Source: a bacterium
Lineage (GTDB): Bacteria > Chloroflexota > Chloroflexia > Chloroflexales > Kallotenuaceae
DNA length: 48,938 nt
Direction of reading: 5' to 3'
Assembly: GCA_016781525.1 (NCBI GenBank)
Contig: JADDQE010000118.1
Coordinates: forward strand, 1 to 48,938
Position 1 is the stretch's first letter. Every line of letters begins with the position of its first letter. A model generated the notes under the pieces. The model ran no database searches. It had not been told where the DNA came from and saw only the letters and a program-made list of their open reading frames with translations. Below, piece by piece: positions 18,337 to 27,773 of this stretch. The position numbers and the translations under genes are program-made.

Positions 18337-19116
18337 TTAGACGCCCCGGACAGGCACGCCGTGCTCGGCGAAATACCGCTTTGCTTCGGCAATCGAATAA
18401 GTGCCAAAATGAAATATCGACGCGGCCAGCGCAGCATCCGCGCGCCCGACGGTGACAGCTTCGAGCATGTGTTCCAAAGTACCAGCGCCGCCGGACGCGA
18501 TCACCGGCACGCCAACAACCGCCGAGACAGCCTGGAGCAACTCTAGATCGTAGCCAGCTCGTGTACCATCGGCATCGATACTGTTGATAACGATCTCACC
18601 GGCGCCACGCTCCGCACCCTCGCGTGCCCACTGGACCGCATCCTTGGCCGTCGCACGACCAGCGCCGCCGGTATGGGTAAAGACCTCCCAGCGAGGCGGC
18701 GCGCTTTCCTCATTGACCCGCCTGGCATCGATCGACAGCACGATACATTGGCTGCCGAAGCGCTTGGCCCCATCACTGATTAGCTGCGGATTGCAGAAGG
18801 CCGCGGTGTTGATCGAAACCTTATCCGCGCCAGCGCGGAGCATCCGGTACATGTCGTCAACGGTGCGGATGCCACCGCCGACGGTGAGCGGAATAAAGAC
18901 TTGCGCAGCGGTGCGCTCGACGACATCAGCCATGATCGCCCGCTCGTCGGACGAAGCGGTGATATCGTAAAAGACAAGCTCGTCGGCGCCTTCACGGTCG
19001 TAGAGCTCGGCTAGAGCAACAGGATCGCCCGCGTCGAGGTGGTTAGCAAAGGTCACACCCTTAACCACCCGCCCATTCTTTACGTCTAGACAGGGAATGA
19101 TCCGCCGCGTCAGCAT
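18337..19116 (-). CDS. hisF: Imidazole glycerol phosphate synthase, cyclase subunit
   Basis: TIM-barrel cyclase that with HisH converts PRFAR to imidazole glycerol phosphate and AICAR. The catalytic aspartates are in [13 protein letters not shown] (Asp11) and VLSIDARR (Asp near 130); phosphate loops TVGGGIRT and ASGGAGT are visible. The length of 259 is typical. The ATG overlaps the stop of the upstream coiled-coil gene as TAATG, so translation is coupled. The end is followed by about 116 nt without a gene before moaD-moaE starts. Confidence 0.97.
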   Translation of the reverse strand: MLTRRIIPCLDVKNGRVVKGVTFANHLDAGDPVALAELYDREGADELVFYDITASSDERAIMADVVERTAAQVFIPLTVGGGIRTVDDMYRMLRAGADKVSINTAAFCNPQLISDGAKRFGSQCIVLSIDARRVNEESAPPRWEVFTHTGGAGRATAKDAVQWAREGAERGAGEIVINSIDADGTRAGYDLELLQAVSAVVGVPVIASGGAGTLEHMLEAVTVGRADAALAASIFHFGTYSIAEAKRYFAEHGVPVRGV

Positions 19117-20237
19117 TAGCTCCTCAACTGGCTTTCTGTGCCCAACAGCTCGCGGCGCTCGACATCTTGGACGCGCCGGGCTTCAAGCAGATTGTTCCAA
19201 GCGGCAGCCAGCTCCTCAAGCACCTGCAACCCTTGAACCTCGACATCCGCGAGCCGGCCTTCGTGCCGCTGGGCAAGGAGATCGAGGCGATTACCCACGC
19301 GGGCAACGCGACCTTCTTCTTCGCGGCACCAGCTATCGATCCGCTCCAGCCATGCGGTTAGATGGCGCAGATGCTCCTCGTCCGTGTCGCGGAGATCGAC
19401 CAGCCGCTCCTCATTCTGATGGCGCAGCTCCTCGATACGCTCCTGGGTCAACATAAAGCGATCGGTGTTAATGATCTCGATGCGGCACACAGCTTCCTTG
19501 ATGCCGGGCAAGACCTTGGCAACCTCTTCGATTCCACCAGGCAGAACCTTTATCTGCGCTTCCAAGCCCTTGTACTGCTCTTCGAGATGCTTGATCCGAG
19601 CAACCGGCTCATGCAGCGAATTGCGCGCATCGGAGACCATCTGCTGCGCTTCGACTGCCTGCCGGCGAAGGGCTTGCTTCTCAGCTTGGATTTGGTCGTC
19701 AAGGCGCCGAAGCTCCTCGATTGCATTCATATCGGCAAGCCGGAGCGGCTCCAGCTGCGTCATCACTTGGCGGAAGCGATTGTCCGTCTCCCGGAAATGG
19801 GGCGCGATCTCGCGCTCACGGCGCTCGAGCTCGTCGATTCGGCCAAACAGCGGCGCAACATGCTCCCGATCGGCGCGCCGCGACTCGCCAAGCTGATGGA
19901 TCATCGCCTGCATCTCGCGCACAGGCTTGACGGATTCTTCGGCTCGCACAAGCGCGTTAGCCACGTCGCGGCGCAGTGCCGATAGCTCGCGCTTATAGGC
20001 TTCTTGCACGAGCTGATACTCCTGGGCATGCCGATCGATCTCACCCTTGAGCTGGGCATTGAGCCCCTCCACCCGACGGACCTGGTCCATCGCCCAACCG
20101 TACTTGTTGTTCTGCTCTTTAATGATACGGCGCAGCTCGTCGATCTGGTTCTGGAGGTAAATCATCTGCGACTGCTCTTGTACCCGCAGCTTTTCTTCCT
20201 CGTACTTGGCCGTAATTTCATTCTTATTGTTCGACAT
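19116..20237 (-). CDS. Long coiled-coil protein of unknown function in the his cluster
   Basis: A 373-residue soluble protein with no signal peptide or membrane segment, rich in Glu, Arg, Gln and Leu. Heptad-like stretches run through nearly the whole length (about 5-95, 95-235 and 270-365), broken near 238-255 by a Gly/Pro-containing segment ([16 protein letters not shown]). I do not recognise a named family; long coiled coils of this type are easily mis-assigned to SMC or myosin by similarity of composition. It is 59 nt downstream of hisA and overlaps hisF by TAATG, so it is cotranscribed with histidine genes. Function unknown. Confidence 0.85.
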   Translation of the reverse strand: MSNNKNEITAKYEEEKLRVQEQSQMIYLQNQIDELRRIIKEQNNKYGWAMDQVRRVEGLNAQLKGEIDRHAQEYQLVQEAYKRELSALRRDVANALVRAEESVKPVREMQAMIHQLGESRRADREHVAPLFGRIDELERREREIAPHFRETDNRFRQVMTQLEPLRLADMNAIEELRRLDDQIQAEKQALRRQAVEAQQMVSDARNSLHEPVARIKHLEEQYKGLEAQIKVLPGGIEEVAKVLPGIKEAVCRIEIINTDRFMLTQERIEELRHQNEERLVDLRDTDEEHLRHLTAWLERIDSWCREEEGRVARVGNRLDLLAQRHEGRLADVEVQGLQVLEELAAAWNNLLEARRVQDVERRELLGTESQLRS

Positions 20238-20296
20238 GCGTGCCTCGATATCTATGGACGAGGGACAACTGTGGACAACATCGGCAACATTCCAAG

Positions 20297-21037
20297 CTAG
20301 CCGCGTGCTCCCTGGCCCTTCGTTGAATCAATTACTTGCTGAAGATCTATAGCTCCCGTGTAGAGCGCCTTACCAACAATAACGCCGGCAGCGCCCGTTT
20401 TGGCAAGCGCCACCAGATCGTCGGGGGTAGCAACACCGCCCGATGCAATAATGTCGGGGCCATTGACGCGCACCAGCTCCGCCACTCCGTTTACGTCGGG
20501 GCCGGTAAGCGTGCCATCGCGTGCGATATCAGTATAGATCACCGTGCTGACGCCGAGTGCTCCCATGCGGCGGATCAAGTCGTCGGCCTTGATCTGCGAT
20601 GTTTCTGTCCAACCCTGTGCCGCAACCCAGCCATCGCGGGCATCGACCCCGACCACGATCCGTGCGCCGTACTTTTGCACGAGCCGGTTGATCAGCTGGG
20701 ATTCGCGCACGGCGGCAGTTCCCAAAATAACACGCTCAACCCCTAGGTTGAGCGCTGCATCGACAGCTCCGTGGTCACGCAGGCCACCACCGAGCTGGAC
20801 GGGAATCGAGATAGCCCGCACGATCGCAAAAACAACCTGCGCGTTAACGGGACGACCCGCTTTTGCGCCGTCCAGGTCGACAACATGCAGCCGTTCCGCG
20901 CCCAGATTTTCCCACTTCCGTGCGACAGCCACGGGATCATGGTCGAAAACGGTTATCTGATCGTAATCGCCTTGAAACAGCCGAACACAGCGACCATCCT
21001 TAATATCGATCGCCGGAATGATTTGAAAAGAAGTCAT
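20297..21037 (-). CDS. hisA: Phosphoribosylformimino-AICAR ribotide isomerase
   Basis: TIM-barrel isomerase that converts ProFAR to PRFAR, the step before HisF/HisH. The N-terminal IIPAIDIKDGRCVRLFQGDY carries the catalytic Asp, the other Asp is in YTDIARDGTLTG, and phosphate-binding loops QLGGGLRD and ASGGVATPDD are clear. The 246-residue length is usual. It has a likely own promoter at 21116-21145. Confidence 0.97.
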   Translation of the reverse strand: MTSFQIIPAIDIKDGRCVRLFQGDYDQITVFDHDPVAVARKWENLGAERLHVVDLDGAKAGRPVNAQVVFAIVRAISIPVQLGGGLRDHGAVDAALNLGVERVILGTAAVRESQLINRLVQKYGARIVVGVDARDGWVAAQGWTETSQIKADDLIRRMGALGVSTVIYTDIARDGTLTGPDVNGVAELVRVNGPDIIASGGVATPDDLVALAKTGAAGVIVGKALYTGAIDLQQVIDSTKGQGARG

Positions 21038-21115
21038 AAATCCTGTTTTCCTGCAAGACTGGCTCGCACTAACTATCGCAGCACCCTTGCCGCCTCAGGA
21101 AACGTTGGTACTCGG

Positions 21116-21145
21116 ATTATACCCTACGAATCAATATATTGTCCC
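21116..21145 (-). promoter_or_regulatory. Putative hisA promoter
   Basis: Minus strand: -35-like GGGACA (21145-21140), 18-nt spacer, perfect -10 TATAAT (21121-21116). Predicted start near 21110, giving a leader of about 73 nt before hisA. Confidence 0.55.
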
Positions 21146-21396
21146 ACAGGGTACGCGTGGAGATTGCCTCACGCTCTGTGGTGGGACGGACGCAGCGATC
21201 CTGCACGAGGCGCTCCCGAAGGCCATCAAGGTGCGAGATATGCCCGAGCGCAAAGAGCGCTTAATCAGCAGCCCAAGCTGGGCGCTCGCCGGCATCTGCA
21301 GAGCATGCCGAATAGCCAAGCGGCGTCCGAATACGCTCATTGCTCGCGTCTACAGGCGAACGGGACATATTGGAGGAAGTCGGAGCAGGATAACCA

Positions 21397-21435
21397 GCAG
21401 CGGGAGCCGAAGCCTGGTTGCTCAGCTCCCGCTGC
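21397..21435 (-). terminator. Strong hairpin downstream of hisH
   Basis: Perfect 11-bp inverted repeat GCAGCGGGAGC (21397-21407) / GCTCCCGCTGC (21425-21435) with a 17-nt loop, starting 18 nt after the hisH stop. It lacks a U-tract, so it is either a weak terminator or an mRNA 3'-end stabiliser. Confidence 0.55.
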
Positions 21436-21453
21436 CAAAGGACGGCATGTACT

Positions 21454-22077
21454 CTATGGCTTGGGGTGCGCTTCGACCAGCCCGACAAAATTACGCAACA
21501 GCTGCAGCCCCCATCGGCCACTTTTCTCAGGATGGAATTGTGTGGCTACGGCGGAGCCAAAGGCCAGCACAGACGGAAACTCGACGCCGTAGGCGGTCCG
21601 GCCCGCTACGATCTCCGGCGCCGCTGTATCGACGTAGAACGAGTGCACGAAATAAAAATCGGCGCCATCAGGGATGCTGGCAAACAGGGGATGCTCGGTG
21701 GCGAAATGGACTTGGTTCCAGCCAATCTGCGGCACCTTCCCACCGGCCTCGGGTAGCCGCCGTACGCTGCCGGGTACAACGCCCAGACAGGCATGCGCGC
21801 CCCATTCTTCACTTGTTTCCGCCAGCACCTGCATACCTACACAAATGCCGAGAAAAGGCGTGCGGCGCTCGATCACCTCCGGAATAACCGACGTCAATCC
21901 GCGCCGCTCCAGCTCCTGCATCGTATCGCGGGTTGCACCAACACCAGGCAGCACTACGCCGTCGGCCGCCGCAATCACCTTAGGATCATCGCTGACAGTA
22001 AGGGCCGCCCCGACGTGTTGGAGGGCGCGTACGGCTGATCTTAAGTTGCCGGCCCCATAATCGATAACTGCAATCAT
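21454..22077 (-). CDS. hisH: Imidazole glycerol phosphate synthase, glutamine amidotransferase subunit
   Basis: Class I glutamine amidotransferase that supplies ammonia to HisF. The nucleophile elbow is LGICVGMQ (Cys about 82); the His-Glu pair is in [10 protein letters not shown] near 182-191. The oxyanion segment [10 protein letters not shown] and VHSFYV are present. The 207-residue length is normal. A TATAAT at 22129-22124 suggests its own promoter, but the -35 is poor, so readthrough from the upstream gene is possible. Confidence 0.96.
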   Translation of the reverse strand: MIAVIDYGAGNLRSAVRALQHVGAALTVSDDPKVIAAADGVVLPGVGATRDTMQELERRGLTSVIPEVIERRTPFLGICVGMQVLAETSEEWGAHACLGVVPGSVRRLPEAGGKVPQIGWNQVHFATEHPLFASIPDGADFYFVHSFYVDTAAPEIVAGRTAYGVEFPSVLAFGSAVATQFHPEKSGRWGLQLLRNFVGLVEAHPKP

Positions 22078-22155
22078 GCGGACATCTCACGAGTCTGGTT
22101 GAGTAGTTCCATAATAGCTGGGCATTATAGCCGGTTTTGGACAAGATAAAAAGAC

Positions 22156-23184
22156 TTATGTCAAGAGTGGATGGACGCGCAGCAGGCTCGTAATCAGAGG
22201 CTCGATATCGACGGGCTCCTCGCGCTGCGCGCCCAGAGCGTCAACCATCAGCTTGGGCTTGCCCTGAAGTACCCGCAGCGTCGCGAGGACGCCTTCGGCG
22301 AGCGCTTGGACATCATAGCCGCCTTCTAATGCACACACCAGCCGCCCGTCACAGACCTCGTCCGCTAAATCGGTGATCAATTGAGCCAACCGGGCAAAGC
22401 CGCGGGTGCTCATCGACATTGGGGCTAAGGGGTCACGCCAATGGGTATCATAGCCGGCCGAGACAATGATCAAGTCGGGCGCGAAGCGGCGCACCGCACG
22501 CAGTACGAGTGCCTGGTACACACGCTCAAAAGCGTGGTCGCCGGTATAAGCGGGCATAGGAATATTGAGGGTCGTTCCCTCACCCGCGCCGCTCCCCATC
22601 TCGCGCCAGTGGCCAGTACCCGGATAGAAGGGATAGGTGTGCGACGAGATATACAGCACGCTCGGATCATCATAGAAAATGTCCTGGGTGCCATTGCCGT
22701 GGTGCGTATCCCAATCGATGATTGCGACCCGCTTGAGGCCCCGTTGCTGGACGGCACGTGCCGCGACGGCAACGTTGTTGATCAGGCAAAAGCCCATCGC
22801 GGTAGTCGGCGTAGCATGATGACCTGGTGGACGTACAAGCGCAAACGCATTGCGGACCTCGCGTGCGGCAACCGCCTCCGCCGCTCGGGTAACCGTACCG
22901 GCGGCCAATGTAGCAACGTCCCAGGACTCGGGAACGAGGTACGTATCGAGATTGAGCCGGCCACCGAATGTCACCATGCGCTGGGTCCGCTGGATCATGG
23001 CGGGATGATGCACCGCCGCGATCTCGTCCGAGGTCGCATGACGCGCCCCGAGCCTCGTGAGCTCCGATACAATCCCACTGGTCTGAAGTGCTTGAAGGAT
23101 CGACCTCAGCCGCGCTGCGTTTTCGGGATGCTCGAAATCGTCGTGTAGCAGAAATCGATCATCAACGAGGTAAGCTGTGGCCAT
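22156..23184 (-). CDS. Histone deacetylase / acetylpolyamine amidohydrolase family enzyme
   Basis: Zinc-dependent deacetylase of the arginase-deacetylase fold. ATG 23184 is chosen because AGAAGGGAG precedes it by 6 nt; it gives 342 residues. Conserved pieces are RPPGHHA (118-124, tandem catalytic His), [13 protein letters not shown] (131-143), the metal-binding DWDTHHGNG (157-165), [12 protein letters not shown] (a further Zn Asp) and EGGYD, which has the transition-state Tyr. Bacterial members deacetylate acetylpolyamines, acetoin-pathway proteins or other acetyl-amides; the substrate cannot be told from sequence. It lies 78 nt upstream of hisH on the same strand. Confidence 0.93.
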   Translation of the reverse strand: MATAYLVDDRFLLHDDFEHPENAARLRSILQALQTSGIVSELTRLGARHATSDEIAAVHHPAMIQRTQRMVTFGGRLNLDTYLVPESWDVATLAAGTVTRAAEAVAAREVRNAFALVRPPGHHATPTTAMGFCLINNVAVAARAVQQRGLKRVAIIDWDTHHGNGTQDIFYDDPSVLYISSHTYPFYPGTGHWREMGSGAGEGTTLNIPMPAYTGDHAFERVYQALVLRAVRRFAPDLIIVSAGYDTHWRDPLAPMSMSTRGFARLAQLITDLADEVCDGRLVCALEGGYDVQALAEGVLATLRVLQGKPKLMVDALGAQREEPVDIEPLITSLLRVHPLLT

Positions 23185-23616
23185 GGGCAACTCCCTTCTG
23201 CACGAAGCGTAGCACGAAACGTCCCCAGCGGCAACCAAACGCTGTGTCCACCTGCCTTGGTAACAACCCGCTCGTGGAATACCTTAAAGCGTGAAATACC
23301 GAGACCTGCAGTCGCCCGGATGCATTTAGCACTGTGACGACTGCAATACCAGCCGCGGCTGTATCACCATGCGAGCCGCGTACCCGAGAAGCTTGGTATG
23401 GCCGCCGACCAATTCCTAGTCCTGCTGGTCAAGTTCCTGCTGGTCAAGCCGCTTACTCCCGGAAGCGAACTGCACTGATGGGACTGATGTTGGATGAGCT
23501 GTATGTGGCGCGGGTCCCCGAACTGATTGACGTCCTGTAGGTGCCAGCCGTTGTGCTCCAGATATCGATTGTACTGACGCACCCCGACGAGTGACCGAAC
23601 TGATAAGCCGCCGATT
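23185..23616. other. Gene-poor stretch
   Basis: No gene I can support. A near-exact tandem copy of CCTGCTGGTCAAG occurs at about 23423-23450, and AGCCGCGGCT (23351-23360) is self-complementary with another AGCCGCG 13 nt on. Short frames on both strands lack conserved features. Confidence 0.5.
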
Positions 23617-23883
23617 CTATCCGGGCGCCTGCGCAAGCTGTACCGCCACACGCATTTTCTGATCGTGCGGCGTTCGTACAGTTATGATAAGTGTATAAGG
23701 ATTGGGACCATGAGCATCACTCTCGATACTCTCAACACGATAGTCGTCGATTGTGGACGGATGAGGCTCGTCGTGCAGCCGTCGCAGGGCCGCATACACA
23801 AAGTTCGTAATCGCTTCCAAATGCTGATCCCGCTCGATAGCCTTGGCTACATCCTTTCCACGCCGTCCACTAAACGCCGGCAC
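23617..23883 (-). CDS. Small hypothetical protein (88 aa)
   Basis: I do not recognise it. The 88-residue frame starts at GTG 23883 just after an in-frame stop, with no clear ribosome site. The N-terminal half looks helical (KAIERDQHLEAITNFVYAALRRL); the C-terminal half looks like two or three beta strands (DYRVESIES, YTLIITVRT, KMRVAVQLA). The balanced composition suggests real coding rather than a shadow, but it is isolated between gene-poor flanks. Confidence 0.5.
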   Translation of the reverse strand: MPAFSGRRGKDVAKAIERDQHLEAITNFVYAALRRLHDEPHPSTIDDYRVESIESDAHGPNPYTLIITVRTPHDQKMRVAVQLAQAPG

Positions 23884-24062
23884 GTATTGTTACAGCGGCC
23901 CTAGCAGCCGACATGCCACAGCAGCACAGTAAGTAATGGTCAGCGCCTGATGTTCTCGCAGGCTGCCGCCGGCTTACCGCTCTCCTGCGAACTAGATACC
24001 CGACGCCCACTGTTATGGCCCACTACTTGGTAGACACGGGTGGCGTTCTAGGAGGAACGGGG

Positions 24063-24983
24063 ATGCCAGATCAACAATACGAAGTTCTTGTCATCGGCGG
24101 CGGGCCGGCGGGGCTTTCGGCCGCGCTTTACCTCGCGCGCTACGATCGCCAGGTTGCCCTCTTTGACACCGGCCGCGGCCGCTCGACGTGGCACCAGATC
24201 AACCATAATTATCTCGGTTTTCCAGGGGGGATTGCGGCACGTGAGCTCCGTGAGCGCGGGCGGCAGCAGCTCGCCGACTACGATCAGGTGACGGTATTGG
24301 AGCACAAGATCGACGCGATCAAGCGTGAGAACGGCCGCTTCATCGCACGTGGCCAAGCGGGCGAATGGCAGGGCCAGGCCGTTATTCTCTGTACCGGCGT
24401 GATCGACCATTACACGCACTTCGACGGCTGGGATGAGTACGTTGGTCGCAGCATGTTCTGGTGCATTACCTGCGATGGGTATGGCTGCAAAGGCGCGCGT
24501 GTCGTGGTGACGGGCAATACTAACGCCGCGGCCTCCGAGGCGCTCCAGTTGCAGCGCTTCACGTCGCAGGTAACCGTGCTGACCGATAGCCACGATTGCT
24601 ATATCGACGAGACATTTCAGCGGCGCTTGCAAGAGCGTAACATTCCCTTGCTCCATGACAAGATTGACGCGGCGATCGGGAACGATGGCCAGTTTGAAGC
24701 AATCTGCACGAAGCAGGGGCAGCGAATCGAGCTGGATCAGCTCTTCTGCCAGCACGGTGCCACTCCCCAAAACAAACTAGCCAAGGACCTCGGCGTACTG
24801 CTCACAGCCGAAGGCTATATCTGTGTCGATACGGAGCAGAAGACCAACGTCACAGGAGTGTTCGCTGCAGGTGATGTGACGCGGCTCCATTCGCACCAAG
24901 TGACGACGGCAGTCCACGAAGGTGGCCAGGCAGCCTCGGCAGCCAACTACTTCTTGTACCCGTCCGAGCTGAAAGACGAGTGA
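24063..24983 (+). CDS. Thioredoxin-reductase-like flavoprotein, atypical pyridine-nucleotide site
   Basis: FAD-dependent disulfide reductase fold, 306 residues from ATG 24063 (GGAGGA 6 nt upstream). FAD loop GGGPAGLSA (12-20), redox-active CITC in WCITCDG (Cys134/Cys137), and the C-terminal FAD segment GDVTRLHSHQVTTAVHEGGQAA are present. In NADPH-dependent TrxR the second Rossmann loop is GGGDSA-like and is followed by an HRR motif that grips the 2'-phosphate. Here they are VTGNTNAAAS (149-158) and VLTDSHDCY (172-180). So electrons may come from another donor, as in ferredoxin- or flavin-linked thioredoxin reductases; that part is inference. Confidence 0.88.
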   Translation: MPDQQYEVLVIGGGPAGLSAALYLARYDRQVALFDTGRGRSTWHQINHNYLGFPGGIAARELRERGRQQLADYDQVTVLEHKIDAIKRENGRFIARGQAGEWQGQAVILCTGVIDHYTHFDGWDEYVGRSMFWCITCDGYGCKGARVVVTGNTNAAASEALQLQRFTSQVTVLTDSHDCYIDETFQRRLQERNIPLLHDKIDAAIGNDGQFEAICTKQGQRIELDQLFCQHGATPQNKLAKDLGVLLTAEGYICVDTEQKTNVTGVFAAGDVTRLHSHQVTTAVHEGGQAASAANYFLYPSELKDE

Positions 24984-25074
24984 GCGCACAAGCCATTATC
25001 GTGAGAGCTTGATTCTGTGGTCTATAATGGAGGCAGGAGGAACGAGGCACCGGGCTGCTCTCGTCAGCAGGTAC

Positions 25075-25782
25075 ATGACACAGGAAGCAGATCGACCAAT
25101 CTTGATTACCGGAGGCACAGGCGGGCTCGGCCATACCGTCGTACGCCAGCTGTTGGCAAACTACACCTGTGTCGTCCTGTACCGCTCCCCGGAGGCCTGG
25201 GCAAGACTGCGGCAATCATGCGGCGACACTGCACGCCTGCACGGAGTCGAGGCTGACTTAACGGATGAGGCGGCGGTCCGACGTGCGGTAGAGCAGGCTC
25301 GGGCCGAGGTTGGCCTGCTCTATGGATTGGTACATCTTGCCGGTGGCTTTCTTGCGGGTGGCTCAGTCGAAGATACACCAACGGATACCTGGAATCAGCT
25401 GCTATCGCTCAATCTGACGAACGCCTTTGTAACGATGCGCGCTGTGCTACCCCAGCTTCGCGAACGTGGGGCGGGCCGCATCGTAGCGGTTGGCTCGTCA
25501 GCTGGCACGACGAAGCCGGCCGGCATCGCGGGGTATGTGGTCGCAAAGGCCAGCTTGAACGTGCTGACCGATGTGCTAGCCATGGAGTTGAAGGACACCG
25601 GCATAACGGCCAACGTCGTGCTCCCGAGCTCCTTGGCAACACCTGAGATGTTGAAGGAACTAAGTGCCGACAAGCTTGTGCCACTCGAGCGCGTGGCAGC
25701 GACAATCGCCTTTCTGCTCTCCGACGCCGCCGCCAGTATCACGGGAGCCAGTATCCCAATCACTGTTCCCGGCAGCGCATGA
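25075..25782 (+). CDS. Short-chain dehydrogenase/reductase
   Basis: NAD(P)-dependent oxidoreductase of the classical SDR family, 235 residues from ATG 25075. The cofactor loop is TGGTGGLG, the NAG-equivalent is LAGG, and the catalytic Ser-Tyr-Lys is in VGSSAG and YVVAK. Substrate unknown. TATAAT at 25023-25028 may be its -10. It overlaps the glycosyltransferase by ATGA, so the two are coupled. Because pterin genes follow, a sepiapterin-reductase-like role is possible but not shown. Confidence 0.9.
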   Translation: MTQEADRPILITGGTGGLGHTVVRQLLANYTCVVLYRSPEAWARLRQSCGDTARLHGVEADLTDEAAVRRAVEQARAEVGLLYGLVHLAGGFLAGGSVEDTPTDTWNQLLSLNLTNAFVTMRAVLPQLRERGAGRIVAVGSSAGTTKPAGIAGYVVAKASLNVLTDVLAMELKDTGITANVVLPSSLATPEMLKELSADKLVPLERVAATIAFLLSDAAASITGASIPITVPGSA

Positions 25783-26894
25783 TGGCCAGCCACAAATTTT
25801 CGCCGGCATCGCGGGCCCTACGCATCGCGTTTCTGGACTCGTGGCTGCAATCGGCGGTTGACGGTAGTGGTACGGCCGTTGGGATTGGGGGCCTCGAGCA
25901 GGCGCTGCGCCAGCAAGGACACCAGGTCGACCGGATCGCGCCGCGGGCCAATGGCTGGCGTGGCAAGCTGCCGATTACGCTGCGGCGGCTCCTCTTCAAC
26001 CTCACGCTGCCGCTGCAGCTGCGGGGTACGGCCTACGACGTGGTGGTCGGCTTCGACTGGGATGGAGTGTGGCTGCCTCGCCTGTCGGCGACCTACGTAT
26101 GCTCGATCAAGGGCATTATCGCCGAAGAGCTGCAGCACGAACAGGCCCGTATCCGAATGCTCTTCAGCCTTCTAGCCCACTTGGAAGGCGCGAACGCCCG
26201 GCATGCCGAGCGCGTGATTACAACCAGCGAATATTGCCGTGAGCGCATTGCCTACCACTATCAGGTGGCGTTATCACGGATCGGCATCGTTCCGGAGGGT
26301 ATCGACGTCGGAGCGTGGTCCCGCGACCTCGCGGCTGCGCCTCCACGACCCGATAGTCGGCCGACGATTCTGTGCGTCGCACGCCAGTATCCGCGCAAAC
26401 ACATTGCAGATCTGCTTCAGGCCTTTGCACAGCTGCGCAGCTATGTACCGGCTGCCCAGCTAAGGCTTGTCGGCGATGGCCCCGAGCACGCAGCGCTGGT
26501 CGAGCTTGCCGAGTCACTTGGCATAGTGGGTCGAGTTGTTTTTCTGGGGGGCATCTCGGACGCCGCGGTTCGCCACGAGTATGCGCACTGTGATGTTTTC
26601 TGCCTACCCAGCGCACAGGAGGGCTTCGGCATCGTACTGCTGGAAGCGATGGCAGCCGGCAAGCCGATTGTCTCGACGACCGCAGCGGCGATCCCCGAGG
26701 TTGTGCAGCACGGCGTCACCGGCATTTTGGTCCCAGCCGGCGAGCCGCACAGTCTGGCGGGGGCCTTGCTGCTGCTGTTGGCTGACGACGACCGTCGGGA
26801 ACAGTACGGCCGAGCCGGGCAGACAGCGGTGCTACGCTATGACTGGACGCGTGTGGCACAGCGCTTCTTGGAGCAGCTCATGTGGCGGCAGTAG
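25779..26894 (+). CDS. GT4-family glycosyltransferase
   Basis: Retaining GT-B glycosyltransferase, 371 residues, no signal peptide or membrane segment. The N-terminal domain has GSGTAVGIGGLEQAL; the C-terminal domain has VARQYPRKHIADLLQAF, LVGDGPE, FLGGISD and the EX7E-type motif SAQEGFGIVLLEAMAAGKP. The acceptor is unknown. Its start overlaps the SDR stop by ATGA, and the pterin dehydratase gene begins 86 nt after its stop. Cyanobacterial pterin glucosyltransferases are also GT4 enzymes, which makes a pterin acceptor a testable idea; a cell-envelope acceptor is the default alternative. Confidence 0.92.
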   Translation: MMASHKFSPASRALRIAFLDSWLQSAVDGSGTAVGIGGLEQALRQQGHQVDRIAPRANGWRGKLPITLRRLLFNLTLPLQLRGTAYDVVVGFDWDGVWLPRLSATYVCSIKGIIAEELQHEQARIRMLFSLLAHLEGANARHAERVITTSEYCRERIAYHYQVALSRIGIVPEGIDVGAWSRDLAAAPPRPDSRPTILCVARQYPRKHIADLLQAFAQLRSYVPAAQLRLVGDGPEHAALVELAESLGIVGRVVFLGGISDAAVRHEYAHCDVFCLPSAQEGFGIVLLEAMAAGKPIVSTTAAAIPEVVQHGVTGILVPAGEPHSLAGALLLLLADDDRREQYGRAGQTAVLRYDWTRVAQRFLEQLMWRQ

Positions 26895-26980
26895 ATCGCC
26901 CTTGCTCTGCACATGAGGAGAGACTTATCCTGGTTGCGGCAAGCACCAGCGTCGCCCTGGTCGATGTGAAGGAGCACAGG

Positions 26981-27250
26981 ATGGACGAACGAGCACTACA
27001 GGAGCAGCTAGCTGAGCTACCGGGATGGGCTTACGCGGATGGAATGCTGCGCAAGACATATACCTTTAAAGATTTCGTCGAGGCGGTGGCGTGGATAGTT
27101 CGGATTGGCTTTTTAGCAGAGGCACACGGCCACCACCCCGACATCGATATTCGCTACAATCGCGTCACACTGGCGCTAGTCACACATGACGCCGGAAACC
27201 AGGTGACCGACAAGGACCTTGGTCTAGTGAAGGCAATTGAGACCCTGTAA
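26981..27250 (+). CDS. Pterin-4a-carbinolamine dehydratase
   Basis: An 89-residue enzyme that dehydrates 4a-hydroxy-tetrahydropterin during recycling of the cofactor used by aromatic amino acid hydroxylases. ATG 26981 has AAGGAG 6 nt upstream. The family signature is clear: EAHGHHPDIDIRYNRV (catalytic His pair) then ALVTHD and the T-KD segment near the C-terminus. No aromatic amino acid hydroxylase is in the window. PCD proteins in bacteria also occur near Mo-cofactor genes, so its partner is open. Confidence 0.93.
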   Translation: MDERALQEQLAELPGWAYADGMLRKTYTFKDFVEAVAWIVRIGFLAEAHGHHPDIDIRYNRVTLALVTHDAGNQVTDKDLGLVKAIETL

Positions 27251-27348
27251 CTATCTCCGCCGTACAGCGCACCAGCGGCTCGCCCCCACATTGGTAGTGG
27301 TACAGCGCTTGCTTTGGTGCTCCACTGTTCAAAAGGAGAGCGGGCACT

Positions 27349-27717
27349 ATGCGAGCGGCACAGGAGCAGACTTATATCCTTGTCGTGGAAGATGATGAAC
27401 CGCTTAGGGAACTCCTAACATCATGTTTTTCCGAAGAAGGATATCGTGCTGTCGGTCTAGCCAATGGTTTTGAGGCGCTTAGTTATTTGCAACAATATTC
27501 ATCACCGTGCCTTATTCTGCTGGATTGGTTTATGCCGAAGATGGGTGGTGAACAGTTTATGGCGTTCCAACATCAATCTGCAACTATTCGCGATATCCCG
27601 ACGATTGTTATGTCAGCCTCTCCTAAACACATCAGCGACATCGAGGCGACAGGAATCTTGAACAAACCCTTCAGCGTCGACGAAGTAGTGGAGCTGGCGG
27701 AACGATTTTGTAGCTAG
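27349..27717 (+). CDS. Stand-alone receiver-domain response regulator
   Basis: A 122-residue single receiver domain without an output domain. Acidic pocket VVEDDE (12-17), phospho-acceptor Asp59 in LLDWFMPKMGG, Thr/Ser switch in IVMSAS, and the conserved Lys in LNKPFSVDE. It would relay phosphate or act by protein contact. No histidine kinase is adjacent. Base use is more AT-rich than that of its neighbours. Confidence 0.92.
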   Translation: MRAAQEQTYILVVEDDEPLRELLTSCFSEEGYRAVGLANGFEALSYLQQYSSPCLILLDWFMPKMGGEQFMAFQHQSATIRDIPTIVMSASPKHISDIEATGILNKPFSVDEVVELAERFCS

Positions 27718-27773
27718 GGTCACCTCGTCCCTAGTCGACGTCAGCTTTATCGGCGAGATACCGTGTCCTGAAG

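Larger units (their letters stand above)
21038..21453. other. 416-nt gap between hisH and hisA
   Basis: No convincing gene on either strand. It contains the hisH-proximal hairpin (21397-21435) and the hisA promoter (21116-21145). The middle (21150-21390) has coding-like base composition but only short antisense-looking frames, and may be a decayed gene. I searched by eye for T-box and his-attenuator features (a His-rich leader, the conserved T-box bulge) and did not find them. Confidence 0.55.

Noticed and set aside
21038..21453. T-box or his-leader attenuator upstream of hisA
   Set aside because: No His-rich leader peptide, no T-box bulge sequence and no terminator with U-tract seen near hisA.
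21087..21887. Plus-strand frame of about 266 codons across the hisH/hisA gap
   Set aside because: Its 3' half is antisense to hisH; composition is Arg/Pro/Ala-rich as in shadows, and no family features are visible.
23364..23651. Minus-strand 95-codon frame between the deacetylase and the flavoprotein
   Set aside because: It overlaps the better-looking 88-residue frame and has no ribosome site or conserved pattern.
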